Of a stretch of DNA of 64,000 nucleotides, positions 12,201-23,600 are shown one piece after another. Position 1 is the stretch's first letter. Every line of letters starts with the position of its first letter. Below the pieces are notes generated by a model. That model had not been told where the DNA came from. It did not search any database and worked only from the letters and a program-made list of their open reading frames with translations. This DNA is from Trichostrongylus colubriformis (taxonomy: Eukaryota; Nematoda; Chromadorea; Rhabditida; Trichostrongylidae): NCBI GenBank assembly GCA_963978905.1, contig OZ022261.1:6139992-6203991 (forward strand), read 5' to 3'. The position numbers were made by a program, and so were the translations under genes.

Positions 12201-15200
12201 GAGTCTAACGGCGGCCTAAGTGTTCCGGCATTGCGAAGCTCACTTTTCCGTCACGCAACGACCGCGTTTACACTCTGCGACCAGTGATCGCGCGACCGGC
12301 CGCTGCTGTTATGCCCCACAATCAACAAGTTGTGTGCCGCGGCACTACACCCAGCGACGACTTGTACCATAAGACGTGATACCTTTGCTGCGGAATACGC
12401 ACCACCAAGCAATCGCTCGGATGCGACTACGCCAGTATTATCCAAAAATGACGCAGTCGAAAGGAAGTTTCGTGTGGTGAAAAGGGATTTCACAGGTAGC
12501 TCCCGCATATGAAACCCTACTAGTGCATGTGTCCGCTCTCTGAACCAGTAAGCAATGTAAATCAAATTCGAAGTTGTCTTGGCTTTGGAGGTAAGAACTG
12601 CTTTAAAATAAGAAAAAAAGGCATGGAAGCGCTGAGCACTCATTGATCTCACTTGTGAAAGAATCGGGAGATCACGTAGAAAGAATAAGCAACCAGCCAC
12701 AGTATAACGGAGAACTGCGACCTCTGACTAAAAAAATCTAACCTGTAAAATAATCGAAACCCACCGTCTGTTCACCTGTTGTGCTATAAGAATCGTCTGA
12801 AAATGAGGCTTCCCGTTCCAACTGTGGCGGTGTCTCTTCGACTTCTACCGGCGGAGCGAAGAGATTCACTAGCTGAACAGTAGAATTTATCAATTGATTT
12901 CACAGATCACATGCGAACAAAATAAACCATTGATTATTGTTCATTTGTTCTATTGTCCTTACCTGCACTTCCACCTACGGCTGCTTACTCTAAAGCGAAT
13001 TATTGGACCAGTGACAATAATGCACACGTAAAACCATACCTTAACTTTATTATTAAGCTGATATTCGAGAGCGAGACGCTTCTCGCTGATAAAGACGGCT
13101 CACGTGAGCCGATAGGTCGATTGGATGTAGATCAAGACACTATTCAGGTATCGTATTCACCTATGGAATCTTGAGGAAACTGACGCGCCAAGAGGAAAAT
13201 CCACTTCCAGTACGAGCACATGTGATGTCCCGTGTAGTGGCTTACCAGCATTTTCGATAAAGTCAAAGTTTTGGTTCGATTTCATTTCCGATCATTACCG
13301 CCTGCACGGAGCTGTTCAGTCACGATCACCGCCTTGATCAATAAAGGCGCGCAAACTCGGAAGGCGCGCATTTGGGTGCTCGGTCCTGTGGAGTGCCGTA
13401 TATTGCTGCTCTTTGATATTATTCATGTATTTCTTCTTATTATTGATTTCATTTTGAATGTTAAAGAAGCTTTCAGATTAACATAACACGGCGGCGCTTC
13501 AACGACATGCTCACCGAACGGCAACTACAAGTGATAGCTTTGGTGAGTTTATTTACGGTATAGGATGATATGATCAAGAAAGTTTATAAATAGAAAACCC
13601 TTTCATAGTCACCAGTGGGTTGGTTGTAAGCAATTCAACGCTGTTGATCCTATGCACGCTGTTGCATTTACATCCGGAAGGTGAATTTGCTTCGAAAGAC
13701 TCCCTTGTTCGGAAAAGAGGACCAATGCGATTTTTACCGAAATCGCTTCAACCCTAGGAACATTTATTCTGTCATCGCCCTCCCTTGACAGCAATTCTTA
13801 TAAATATGTTGAAAAGTTGAACAAGTTTGTCATGTCATGTTGCCATGTTACTCATCATCAAGTGCGTTACGCAGAGCTTCCACCAAGAGACCCTGCCACA
13901 GATCCCAGTGTACCTTTCTTTGGTTTTTTTTTTCACTATTATAATGCAAATTTCCCTGATTTCATTCTCATATGGGTGCACCTAACAGAAGATTTTGCTG
14001 GTTCGACAGCATGACTGACAATTGCGGTCAACTTTTCAAACATTGAACAGTAAAACGAATCGGTGAAGCCAGATCTCGTGATCCTCTAGAGATATGGGAT
14101 GCAACGGCTTCATTGCACGCATGTGGTTTTTTGTAAATACAGTCCATTTCACAGCGCTACATTGGGCTTGGCCTGGGTGGCGAAATTGAGAGCGTGAGAC
14201 GAGAGTTAGGGTGTGTGGCGAGTGAGATCTTTGTCATACTACTATGTAGGCCACGCCCTATCAAGCGCTCCGAAAGGACTACCATTGATTTGCTGAATTG
14301 GACGAGTTTTCATGAGATTTGAGGTGGTTATCTAGCTTATGGAGGAGCGCCGGGGTTTGACATCTAGAATACACGTTGCTGATACGTGAGCTAAGTAAAA
14401 GCATTTCGCCGTTCGATGGTTAACAAGTTGAAACATCAGTCATGCAGGGATTTCAAAGTTCTATAAAGCCATGCTCTGAAAGATAGGAGCTTCTGTTATT
14501 TATAGTGGTAGTGATAAATTAGCGAGTTTAATTACTATGTAGGCAAAGAACGAGTTGTTATCACGAGTTTGGCCACACTATTGCAGAAACGTTGTCGCGA
14601 CTTAGATCAACGCAAACGAGGTATATCGCTCAGCAGCTTTTACAAGGCCGATGAGGATTCGACCGACAGCAGTGATCTGTGAGTTTTCTATCAGTCATCT
14701 TACTCGAACACAACTCACCGTGCTGCCATCATTAATGTGACTGAAAGCACAAAAAGTGAAATTCCCCTAACATGTCCATTTTCTTTCCTATTTTTCTTTT
14801 TCAAAAATCATGCTTGTCTTTCAAATTCCTTTGCAGTTTTCTACCGAAAATTTGGATCGTTTGTGTCCAGATTTCCGACTCCCTTCGACCCTTTCTCTTA
14901 GTCAAGGCCCTTGAGACTCAGATTGGCCAATTAGCCATCTTGAATAAGAAAAGCGAACGAGGAGAGGAAATGCGAAACCGCGTTCTGAAAGCATTTATGG
15001 CTCGCGAGATCGCTGGCTAAGTGAAGAGTTACACTGTTTTCTTGAACCCCAAGTTGTGTAACGGTTCCCTTCAGCTTTCAAATTAATGTTTTGTGCGGTA
15101 GTGACTGTGGCTGAAGCATGCCGATGAAATTTTCAATCCCCTCGATAATAGGGTAAGCGAAAACAATATCGGATTTGCGAAACGGGAATTTCTCCCGTCT

Positions 15201-16065
15201 CTTACTACTATTTCTCGTGTACATGTAAGCGTTCGTAAATTCCGTTTGAATAAGAACACGCTTAAACGCCCTTTTAGGATCCGAGCGTTTTCGGATATAG
15301 CCCTCGCCGGTGACTACCCGACTAACAAGAAAGGACAACACCTGATGCCTAGAGCAATAAGCAGGGGGAGCTTTGGAAAAAGTTTCCGCAGAAAGCTGAG
15401 AAAGGTGGTGAAGCAGGAGCGCAGGTCAGAGTTCGGATTTTAGATTTGTTTTCATATTTTGGATTCGTTTTAGATTTGTATCCATTTTTTAATTCGGGCT
15501 CTGGCTATTGAACAATCATACCTACTGCAAATAAGAAAAATAGCATAAAAATTGTTTATGAATTACTCACCGCAAGAAGCATTTCGTTGGGTGTTAGTTT
15601 CGAGGGATCGCAATTCTCGGGTGTGACGAGATTGGTTGCTACTTGACATCTAACGCGACGTGATGGAATATGCACTTGTGCTCCTCGTCGAATTGTTATC
15701 ATAGGATTCACTCGGATCTCTTGACAGTCGTCAATAGCTTCAAGCTCCTCAGTCTTAATCTCTTCTTTGAGTTGAGATAATGGCGGAGTAGTCCTTCCTC
15801 GGCCTGTTTGCAATGTGATCAGGCCCCTGCTCCTGTTGCAAGTTCGCGCTGGTGGAGAACTCGTGTCGTGATCTTCTTCACTGCAGTCAGCCTCTTCTTT
15901 TTTGGGTGTTAATGTATTAAAGGAATCGCCTCCCGTGTCCTCCGCATCATCCTTGATGAAATTAGTATCAATGGGCGACAACCATGAGTTCTTCTTACTA
16001 CTCGACAGTATCCGCGGAATACTTCTACGTTTTGTAACAGTAGCAGATATGTCCATTCTCGCCAT
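6277..16065 (-). CDS. Zinc-ribbon nuclear-type protein, about 682 aa, 12 exons
   Basis: Function not recognised. Exons, 5' to 3' on the minus strand: 16065-15571, 12872-12743 (or 12776), 10516-10292, 10233-10052, 8622-8490, 8437-8284, 8209-8119, 7666-7560, 7235-7155, 6954-6873, 6705-6653, 6592-6277. All joins are GT-AG and phase-consistent, giving one open frame. Exon 1 encodes 165 residues beginning MARMDISATV, with long acidic and basic stretches (ADCSEEDHD, LKEEIKTEELE). Exon 3 is rich in Gln, Ser, Met and His. Exons 6-7 hold a four-Cys ribbon: C413-x2-C416-x24-C441-x4-C446, followed by TFRSVR and a basic PRKRK that could be a nuclear signal. This ribbon plus the SVR tail resembles those of IS1595/ISXO2-type transposase proteins; that link is from memory. 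A nuclear role is inference. The 2.7 kb first intron contains an opposite-strand gene. The weakest junctions are the GTTCGA donor of exon 10 and the start of exon 12. Confidence 0.72.
8160..8437 (-). other. C2C2 zinc ribbon encoded by exons 6-7
   Basis: Exon 6 encodes EEIRCHLCDYPMKLC and exon 7 resumes at RCLRKGCQTFRSVR. The 74 bp intron between them (8283-8210) falls in the codon just before the third Cys. Spacing C-x2-C ... C-x4-C, with an aromatic and SVR after the last Cys, is that of a compact zinc ribbon. Metal binding is inferred from the pattern. Confidence 0.7.
9177..9696. mobile_element. MITE family B, long foldback copy 1
   Basis: Starts GGCCGCCGTCACGCTTCGC and ends with the near-complement GCGAAGCGTGACGGTGGCC. 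A second inner inverted pair (TAGTGCGCACGCACTACCCA near 9320 against TGGGCAGTGCACGCGCAACT near 9474) makes most of the unit one imperfect hairpin. It is dense in TTGCGAT/ATCGCAA words. It lies in intron 4 of the minus-strand zinc-ribbon gene. Related copies: 11944, 21201, 60676. Confidence 0.7.
10554..11436 (-). mobile_element. Mariner element with degenerate transposase
   Basis: 883 bp bounded by TTAGGTTGTCCCAAAAGTCT and its exact complement, with TA on both sides. The transposase runs on the minus strand and is broken by frame changes. One frame holds the N-terminal part (MERATMPVVDTHPTRGVIYY from 11290), another holds HDDARSH (mariner HDNARPH-type motif, near 10920) and a third the C-terminal PPYSPDIAPSDYH (10862-10629, third catalytic Asp). 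With its frame shifts it cannot make an intact enzyme. It sits in intron 2 of the zinc-ribbon gene. The element at 31066 is its sibling. Confidence 0.92.
11944..12155. mobile_element. MITE family B, copy 2
   Basis: Starts GGAGCCTCCGTGAGCCTTCG and ends GCAAAGTTTGACGGCAGCC, the family B terminus. The interior is rich in GCGATTTTG/AATCGCAAA words. It lies in intron 2 of the zinc-ribbon gene. Confidence 0.65.
13058..15020 (+). CDS. Unrecognised protein gene nested in an intron, 3' portion (at least 220 aa)
   Basis: I do not recognise the family. Exons: 13058-13147, 13616-13680, 13720-13907, 14543-14678, 14837-15020. The four joins are GT-AG with matching phases (0, 2, 1, 2) and leave one open frame ending in TAA. 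The translation is protein-like: TETLLADKDG-type acidic start (SETLLADKDGSREP), then a hydrophobic helix-like stretch (IFTEIASTLGTFILSSP), KYVEKLNKFVMSCC, a basic segment (LLQKRCRDLDQRKRG), an acidic patch (ADEDSTDSSD) and a charged C-terminus (KKSERGEEMRNRVLKAFMAR). No start codon is identified. The frame is open upstream to about 12941, so the true 5' end is missing from my model. One intron is only 39 bp. The gene lies entirely within intron 1 of the minus-strand zinc-ribbon gene. Confidence 0.6.
14139..14283. mobile_element. MITE family A, copy 3
   Basis: Starts ACAGTCCATTTCACAGCGCT and ends with GCGCTCCGAAAGGACTAC, the complement of the family A terminus. It is inserted in the intron between exons 13720-13907 and 14543-14678 of the nested gene. 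Confidence 0.7.
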
Positions 16066-18562
16066 TACGGATTACTCTGAAGAATATCACTTTTATACAA
16101 ATTAGTTTGGATAGCAAAATACATAGGAAAACGTACATCTGCTCAATACAGAACTGTCACTTCAGGCGTCAAAAGAAAGCTTGATTATACGACAGCGTGG
16201 GTTGTTACTTATAGTAGAGCAACATTTTCTGGCACACTGGTGGGTCATTGCGATGGTGGAATCTCCCGCGACATGAGAGGTCATACACATAGATCATAAC
16301 GCGATGCGGCAGCGCTGCGACGGCATTACTCAATATTTGGCAATATCGCAGTCAGAGTAGTCAGAATTAATGTTTGAATATTGATTGTTCTATATCTTCA
16401 CCAAATCAAAGTACACTGCTCGTAAAAACGAAGACCGAGTATGCACGTCATTAATAAAATAGGGCAACGCTTTGCAGAATCATTTGCTGTCCTACGAAAT
16501 CTGCTCCAATCGTGATCATTGAAATTGCGCACAAGTTAGGTATTTTGAATTAAATCCTGAGTTTACTAGAAAGTCATGGGATTTACGTAGCAACGGCTGA
16601 TGGTGTTTTTGAAGAGCCAACCCGATTGGTTAGGCCAAAAGTATAAAAGCTAGCTAAATGGCATTGACGCATGCTCAGGGACAAAAAGTCTTACTATTGT
16701 CGCATTTCGTCAGCCATATGTAATCGTATGGTAGTCCCCGTAATCAGTAAGGAATCTCCTAACATTTGAGTCGCGATGAATGAAATATTACTGCTTAAAT
16801 GTTAGCATGGTATAAATATAAAGAAAATGAGCCAGCGAGCAGCAATACTCCGAAGTCCAGCAGAGAATATGAAAGCGGAGGTAACCGGCAAATTTTATTC
16901 GAATTAAAAAACTTTGTGAATTTTTTGAGCAGTTGCCGTTTATCTGTACTTATTTGTTTTTCGAGTTATTTAAAGTGTTGCCATTGCTTCAAAGTGTTTG
17001 TTGAAGCACTTCCTATCAACTGCATACCGGAAGAAAACCCACTGCTCAGAAATATTGGAACAATTTGAAGGGCGCTCAACAACTTATCGTTTTTCGCGAT
17101 GAAGAATTGCTATATGTGCAGTGCGTGACATTGTACGTGCATAACAATGGTGACCCTTGCGCCATCGAACGCCGCGATCGATTGATACCGTAGATCATTT
17201 TCGCGATTATAAACGAGCAACGAATTGAAGATTAGAGCGAGGGACAGGATTTGGCTCTCGGCTATGTGGTAACCTACGAAGTTATACCTCATCAGACCTC
17301 TTCTGACTTCTTCAAAATTTATTGTGATCTATCGCAACGAAGTTCGAAATCAGTAAGCAACATATCTCGAGCAGACACGTGAAAAATTAACTTAAATTGA
17401 GAGATCATCGCACAAAAATGATAAAGGACTTCGAATTAAGTTTGTGACGGGTGGATGCATAGAAAATCCTTAGATAGCCGTTTGAGTGAGCCTGATCGTG
17501 CCTAAGGTTGAGAATTATGGTCAAGGTCACGGAGGTCTTTCTGACCTACGACTTCCCGCCTTTGCGAAGGTCACCTAGTGACTAAACAGATTGCAGATTA
17601 GGTGAGAACTGGTACAAAACATAGGTAAGCGTGTATCAAGGAATACATCTGAGTCGGCCCATTTGACTTGAGAACCATGGGAATAATTTGTAGCTTCTCC
17701 ACTGGAAAAGGGCATTTCGTTCTAACTTTAGTTTAGTGGAAGTAGTAAGATGATGAGAGGGCCGAGCAAGTTGCTCTTGCCTGAAAGGAGCTGAGATGCT
17801 TTGAATTTATTTAAGAGATACGAACCAGTGTCCTCATTACACAATTATTGTATTTTGAACAGAGGGAAATTCAGAATGTACAAGGTAGTGTAGTGAGGGG
17901 AATAGTGTTGTTCTATTGCCAGTGCCGCGAATGAAGGCCGGCCGCCGGGGCCGGGAAAAGGGCGAATCGATCGATGGAAGATCATTCTCCAGTGCGCCGG
18001 GTGCCTGATTAGTATACGAGATTAGCATTGGTCGATTTTTGAAATTCAGGTTATTCCTATAGAAATGGTAGATGGTATGTAAAAGACTATATATTTTTGA
18101 TCGTGATGAAAGTTACATTACACGAAATTCCTTCCAGTGTTATTTCTGCATCAGAAATAAAGGTGGTGCTGTGAGTTCTTGAGACCTTTTTTAGCTGGGA
18201 CGATGTCGCGCGTGTCATTGTTTTGTCGAACGAAATCCGTTTTATCACGGAATACTTGAACCGCAGCAGAGGGAAGGTTTTTTTGAAGAAGGCTCAGTTT
18301 ATTCGCACGGATCTCCCTACTGCGATTCGGCTTTACGGCTGATGGGTGTTAATATAGGTGACTAAGGAATTTTGTCTGCGAAGCATAGGTGACATATTGA
18401 TGACAAACAGATTGGGTGTCGCACTGTTCGGTGTTTGCAAGAGTTTTTTTTTACAGTGGTGATCATTGGTCGAATGAGCAAGCAGGATTCGTAAAACTCA
18501 CAGAATCATGTGGAAGGAATTTTCAGCATTAGTAGTGTTTATTTTTTACTCATAAATGTTCC
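16066..18562. other. Divergent intergenic region
   Basis: This 4.5 kb space, with the next features, separates the starts of the minus-strand zinc-ribbon gene (ATG at 16065) and the plus-strand phosphatase-like gene (20606). Regulatory DNA for both should lie here, but I see no element I can name. A GC-rich clamp (CCGGCCGCCGGGGCCGG, near 17937) stands out in otherwise AT-rich DNA. Open frames are short and unconvincing. Confidence 0.4.
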
Positions 18563-19184
18563 TCACAAGGGAAGGACCCGAGGTCGAAGTGGCCATTCGA
18601 AATGGGATACATATGGTCCGACGTTTTTTCGGACGCCGATCTCGAACTTGCAATCCGAATTTGCAGAACGATTCTCTGAGCGGAGTTATGGAGGTATTTT
18701 CTTTTTAAACAGTGCTATTGTATGGTGGGTTTGGAAGCTCGTAGCACGCGAGCCAGACGTTCTCGCGCAAAACCAGTGCGATTTTCGTGTTCAGGGAACC
18801 AACTACCCTATAAAACATGTCTTCAGCCCAATTCGAAATTTTGACTAAATTTCTGAAAATCCTTGGCCTACACATTAGGCCTCGAATTGGCTAACATGTC
18901 CTGTAAGGTAGTTTGCCCACCCCCTCCCCCCCCCCCCCCCTGAACACGAAAATCGCTCTGGTTTTGCGCGAGAGCGACTGGCTCGCGTGCTACGGGCTTC
19001 CAAATCTACCATATAGTAGTATTCTTTCTTCAAAAAGACCTCCATAGCTCCGCTCAGAGAATCCCTCGTAAATTTGGAATGCAGGTTCGAGATCAGCGTC
19101 CGAAAGTATGTCGGACCTTTTTTGTCGGAACATATGTATCCTATTCCGAATGGCCACTTCGACCTCGGGTGCTTCCCTTGTTAG
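18563..19184. mobile_element. 622 bp foldback element with about 270 bp arms
   Basis: The left arm (18563 to about 18800) and right arm (about 18940 to 19184) are near-complements over their whole length. Landmarks: CGAGGTCGAAGTGGCCATTCG against CGAATGGCCACTTCGACCTC, GCACGCGAGCCAGACG against CGACTGGCTCGCGTGC, and TTTTCGTGTTCAGG against CCTGAACACGAAAA. A poly-C tract (18917-18941) sits in the loop. The 112-codon frame at 18510-18848 is an artefact of the open left arm. No transposase is present. Confidence 0.8.
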
Positions 19185-20000
19185 TTTATTCTTTCTTTCA
19201 GTGGGGTCGGGTAAGGCGGGACGTGCATGGTCTGTAGATGATTCCCACTCGGGTGATCAATCTATTTGTATAGACCAGTAATTAGAACCTGGGTATTTTT
19301 GAGTAGTAGTAGAATTAGCTACTCTACCAGTACATTTTGCATCCGCATTTCAAACGGTTTTCGTTTTGGATTCAGCTAGAATGGTGCCGCATGGCCGAAC
19401 AAGCCAATTTCCTTTGATAGTTTGTTCAACCCGACTTTTTTTTTTTTTTTTTTTTTTTTGGAGATGGGCTGTAATTATGCTCGGAGAGGGATCATTAATC
19501 GTTCCTCATGAGGTGGAAAGTTAAAATTTCTTGGTGGTTACCCGTAGAGCTCAGGAAATTATGATCCAATTTTTTTTCTATAGAACAAATGTAGTTGAGA
19601 AAGTCAATACATCATATTTTTTTCCTTTTCCCGCACATTACTCTGTTAACAGCTCTTCAACAGTTTTTTGAAGTCAGGGCTTCAGAAAGTTTGCAGTGCA
19701 TTGCAGCACGGCTTTGACATTTTCATTGGCAAACAGCTGGTCTAACTAATTGAATTTGGCAGATCTTGCAGCCCCCCCCCCCTTTCAATAGGCTGGCAGT
19801 AAATTCGGATCTTTTTGAGGAAATAATCGTTATTTTTTGTTAGGTTTTTTGTTTGAATTGTGGAGTGGCTGAGTTACACGTTAGCGCATTCAATATATCG
19901 CTGTTTAGCATCTGTGGTGCAGTACTAATCTGCTGTCGACTTATATATAACGGAATCTGACCAGTGATCTGAAAATCTGATTACAATTTAAAGACATCGT
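19185..20000. other. Unassigned spacer with homopolymer tracts
   Basis: Contains a T-tract (19437-19459) and a short C-tract near 19780. I see no convincing coding exon. Confidence 0.4.
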
Positions 20001-20392
20001 TAGGGGTAAATTTGGCAAATGGGGGGATGGCGAGAGTAGAGGTGCTCAGCAATATAACAGTAGTGAAAGAACGACATAAAACGGCGAAAAAACCGAGAAA
20101 TAGGAACCCGAAAATCCCCCTTCTTTCTCTCGTCCTCTGCGTCACTAGCCGGAGTGGACTGAAGACAGGCCAGAGTCTGAACCAGTCGGCCGCGACTGTT
20201 GTCCCGCCCCTCCACGGCGACTCCGCCGGCCGCATAACCGCATAACGACATGCCGTGCTGCGGGGTCGTCATAAGACCCCAAGCCGCGTTTTTTGCTATG
20301 CGATTTTCGCCACATATCACCTCTTTTGAGGTAGAAGGTTCATTTTCAGAGAACATATACTCCCAGATCTCCGCTTTCCCTTACCCCTAATG
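20001..20392. mobile_element. Repeat family D, copy 2
   Basis: Starts TTAGGGGTAAATTTGG and ends CTTACCCCTAATGG, so the termini are inverted (TTAGGGGTAA). The interior is collinear with 2380-2790. It lies about 210 bp upstream of the start of the phosphatase-like gene. Confidence 0.72.
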
Positions 20393-20587
20393 GTGCCTTT
20401 AAGCGCTGCAAATACGTGGCATTGAACCGTGTTGTTGAAGTCTCGGTTGGAAATTGCCTCTCTGTTGTAAAGGGCAGACCAAAATTGAACAATGCATCGT
20501 ACAAGAGCGTCACCTTTATAAGGTTGCAACAGCGTTTTTCCACCGTTTATTCGGGCTAACTATATTTTTATGTAAAATTGCATTACC

Positions 20588-20605
20588 TTTGCTCGTAGGG
20601 TCACA
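20588..20605 (+). promoter_or_regulatory. Candidate trans-splice acceptor before the phosphatase-like gene
   Basis: A pyrimidine-rich stretch ends TTTGCTCGTAG at 20598, seven bases before the ATG at 20606. Nematode genes commonly receive a spliced leader at such an acceptor. No upstream donor is evident. Spliced-leader use is inference. Confidence 0.45.
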
Positions 20606-23600
20606 ATGAAGAGAAATTCATCGAATACAGGTGGCTGCGTGGCAGCCATTCGTCCTGAACACAGAGTTGGAGAGCTGATTTTTGCAAAAATCGAACACGG
20701 ATCCTCTCTAAGGCTAAGAGTTCCATTTCCATGGAAAGCCCAATGCCATATGTGTCGAAGTGGCATCTTGCTGTGGTAGAACGTGATGATCCTCTGAGTT
20801 CCCCCATCAACTCTCCTCCCTCCAATGCAAGTTGTTCAGTGTAGTTACAGTCCATTTCGGGGCGCTTGATAGGGCGTGGCCTACGGACTCGGGTGAGCGT
20901 GTATCAAATTCTTTCACCCCCAGGCCAGGCCCTATCAAGCGCTCCCAAATGGACTGTACATTACCACTACGGAAAGAGGCTGTGTTGGACGCACCAGCAC
21001 TTTCTATATACATTGCATTTCGGATCGTCTGATAGGGCGTGACCTACGGACTTGGGTGAAGGTGAATCAAACTCTCTCGCTCCGCCACACTCTTGCCACG
21101 CACTCTCACAGTCGCCACTCACCCATGTCCGTAGGCCGCGATCTATCAGGCGCTCTGAAATGGAGTATAGTGCACAGCTGATGCAGACATGTGAAGTGAA
21201 GGCCACCGTCAGACTTTGCAATTTTGCGATTTTGTGATATCGTGGCGTCGCACTTGCACGCGGTTTTACGACCTTGAGTTTGTGCAATGCTGCATCTTCG
21301 TTTTAGGTCATGTTGGTTTAATGTTAATTTCATTGGCTGATTATAATTACCGCTTTTCAGAGTGCAAAGATCTCGCTCTTGTGACAGTGTCCTTGAGGTT
21401 CCGAGAGGTGCACCTTTATCCCTTCGTGGCAAGAACAAGAAGGTAATTTATCATTGTGTTTCCTCTGAGTGGTATTTTGTTAGTTGCTGAGTTTAGAATT
21501 TCGGTCAACTATTGTCTTCGTTTTACAATGGGACAAGGAATATGTCATGTCTCAATGATACTCAACGCCAGTTCAAGGTGCTTACCGCTCGAAGGTTTAC
21601 ACATTGAGTAAGGTGGCATTGTGGTAAGGTCGAGTTTTGTTGCATGGTGGATCCTGAAATCACAATGCACCCGAGTATTTCAAGGACAAAACGGCTTTCT
21701 ATTGTTACTTGTGTGTAATTGAAGGCACCATCAGGAATGATCTTGCCGGTTGTGGACTTCGAAAAAGAGGATACTTTGTGATGCAAAGTAGAGAAAGGAT
21801 GAAATGAAACTCAAAATTTCAGGAAGTAGGATCCCTTCTTACACTTATCTTTATCAAGGTCTTGCTTTTACGCCGGCTGAAATAGCAGCAACCGGCTAAG
21901 GAAGCCGTGAAGGTTTCCCGCCATCCTTGATCAGCACCCATCTCATCGAAAGGTACTCAGGCGAGAGGGGGTGGCGGGCCCATGGTCCGCCTTTCAACGC
22001 CTGAGATCACCTTTTTGATTGTCACCCCCCATTTTAGGAGAGTATGTGTTACCAGAACTGATTTCACTCATAAATCCTACTGCTGTTTTGAGAAACGGGA
22101 CACTACTGATAAAAACAAACTGACAGTTTATTGTGTCAGGAGACAAGAATGCGACTTTTTGCGGCGCGAACAGCTATTGACGTTCATCCGAAGCTCATTC
22201 TGTGTACGAAGGAGAAACTAGCTAGGGAACTCAACCCCTCTAAGGTATGATATCCTTCACATTCTCGGGTCGCTCTGACACTTGACGTACTTGTATTTCT
22301 TTATTGTAGAATGCTGACAGATCGCCTGGAGTATTTTCATTGCATGCTGCTCAGATACTTGATACCAACAATGTGCGTTGTTTTGTGTCATTCAACTTTA
22401 TATGATTGACTACTATTATCCTTTAGGTTGATGCTAATATATCCGATCCCGCCCCAGGTATGTGGTGGATTACATATTTCATTGAATATGTGTACAGAGT
22501 TTGTTACGTATTCCTCTTTCAAGTGCCGGTGTCTGATGCACGAATGCGCCAGCTCGTGGCCCAGTGTAGAAGTGATCCAGAACTAATTCAAAATTTGCTG
22601 TATGAGCCACAGTAAGTTTCCTCTTCATTTTGAAGTTTCTTCTTTGTAAGCATCTCTGTCGTCTGTCATGCTTTTTCTGCAGAATGGTAATGATTTTTAT
22701 TGGTGGTGAATGCGAGAACAGAAATGGGAATTATCGAAGTAGCGCCATGTTCAGATGTTGCTCTTGAGTGCCTTCTATCACCGATTCAAGCTTGTAGCTT
22801 GGGAGTGATGCATTCATAACTTGTAGATACTTTCACGGTACTTTTGGCTTGAGTAAAAAGAGTTCCCCCACCCAGCACTCAGGGTTCTACTACTTCAGAA
22901 CAATTCAAGCCCTGAAAAGTTTGAGGTTTTAATGAAACTCGAAGTCATGTCTTTGGCTGGGTTGTGCGTTGGAATTAGAGCTGCAGCAGATGCAAACAGC
23001 GCGTCATGATGCTCTTTGGCAGTTCAGGAGCAGCAGTTGATTAGCTGGTCAGATTTTCAAATTGCCTGATGATGTGATAGTGTATTTCATTCTGAGTGCT
23101 ATCAACCGATTACTTTTACAACTGTTGCTCAGTAACTGGTATGTCGGATAGCAAAGATCTTTGTGGTCACATTCCCGTTTGGGCGCAGGGGCTCTACACC
23201 TCTCACATGAGCATGTCTGCTGGAGCACAAGAGTCCAGACCTGTCCTTTTTTTACCGTTGCTGCCGTGTTAGTATTAGGTTGATTCATAATAAATCGGAC
23301 AAATTGACCAATTTTAATCATTGTCGTACAACTTTTTTACGACAACAGGGATTCACTTGAAATATACTCCATCTTTATCGATGACCTTCTGCCACGGTAT
23401 AGGCAGATCATGGATGCCCTTGCTCCAGAAGGCCGGAAGCTGGAGCTCGAAGAAGTTGCCGAGTGCCGCCTTGACCTCGTCGCGAGTTTTGAAGTCTTGG
23501 CCGTCCAGGTGGCGTTGGCTGTGGGAGAAAAGGTGGAAATCTGAAGGGGCCAGGTCTGGGGAGTACGGTGGGTATAGAAGTACGGTCCAACTGTACGACA

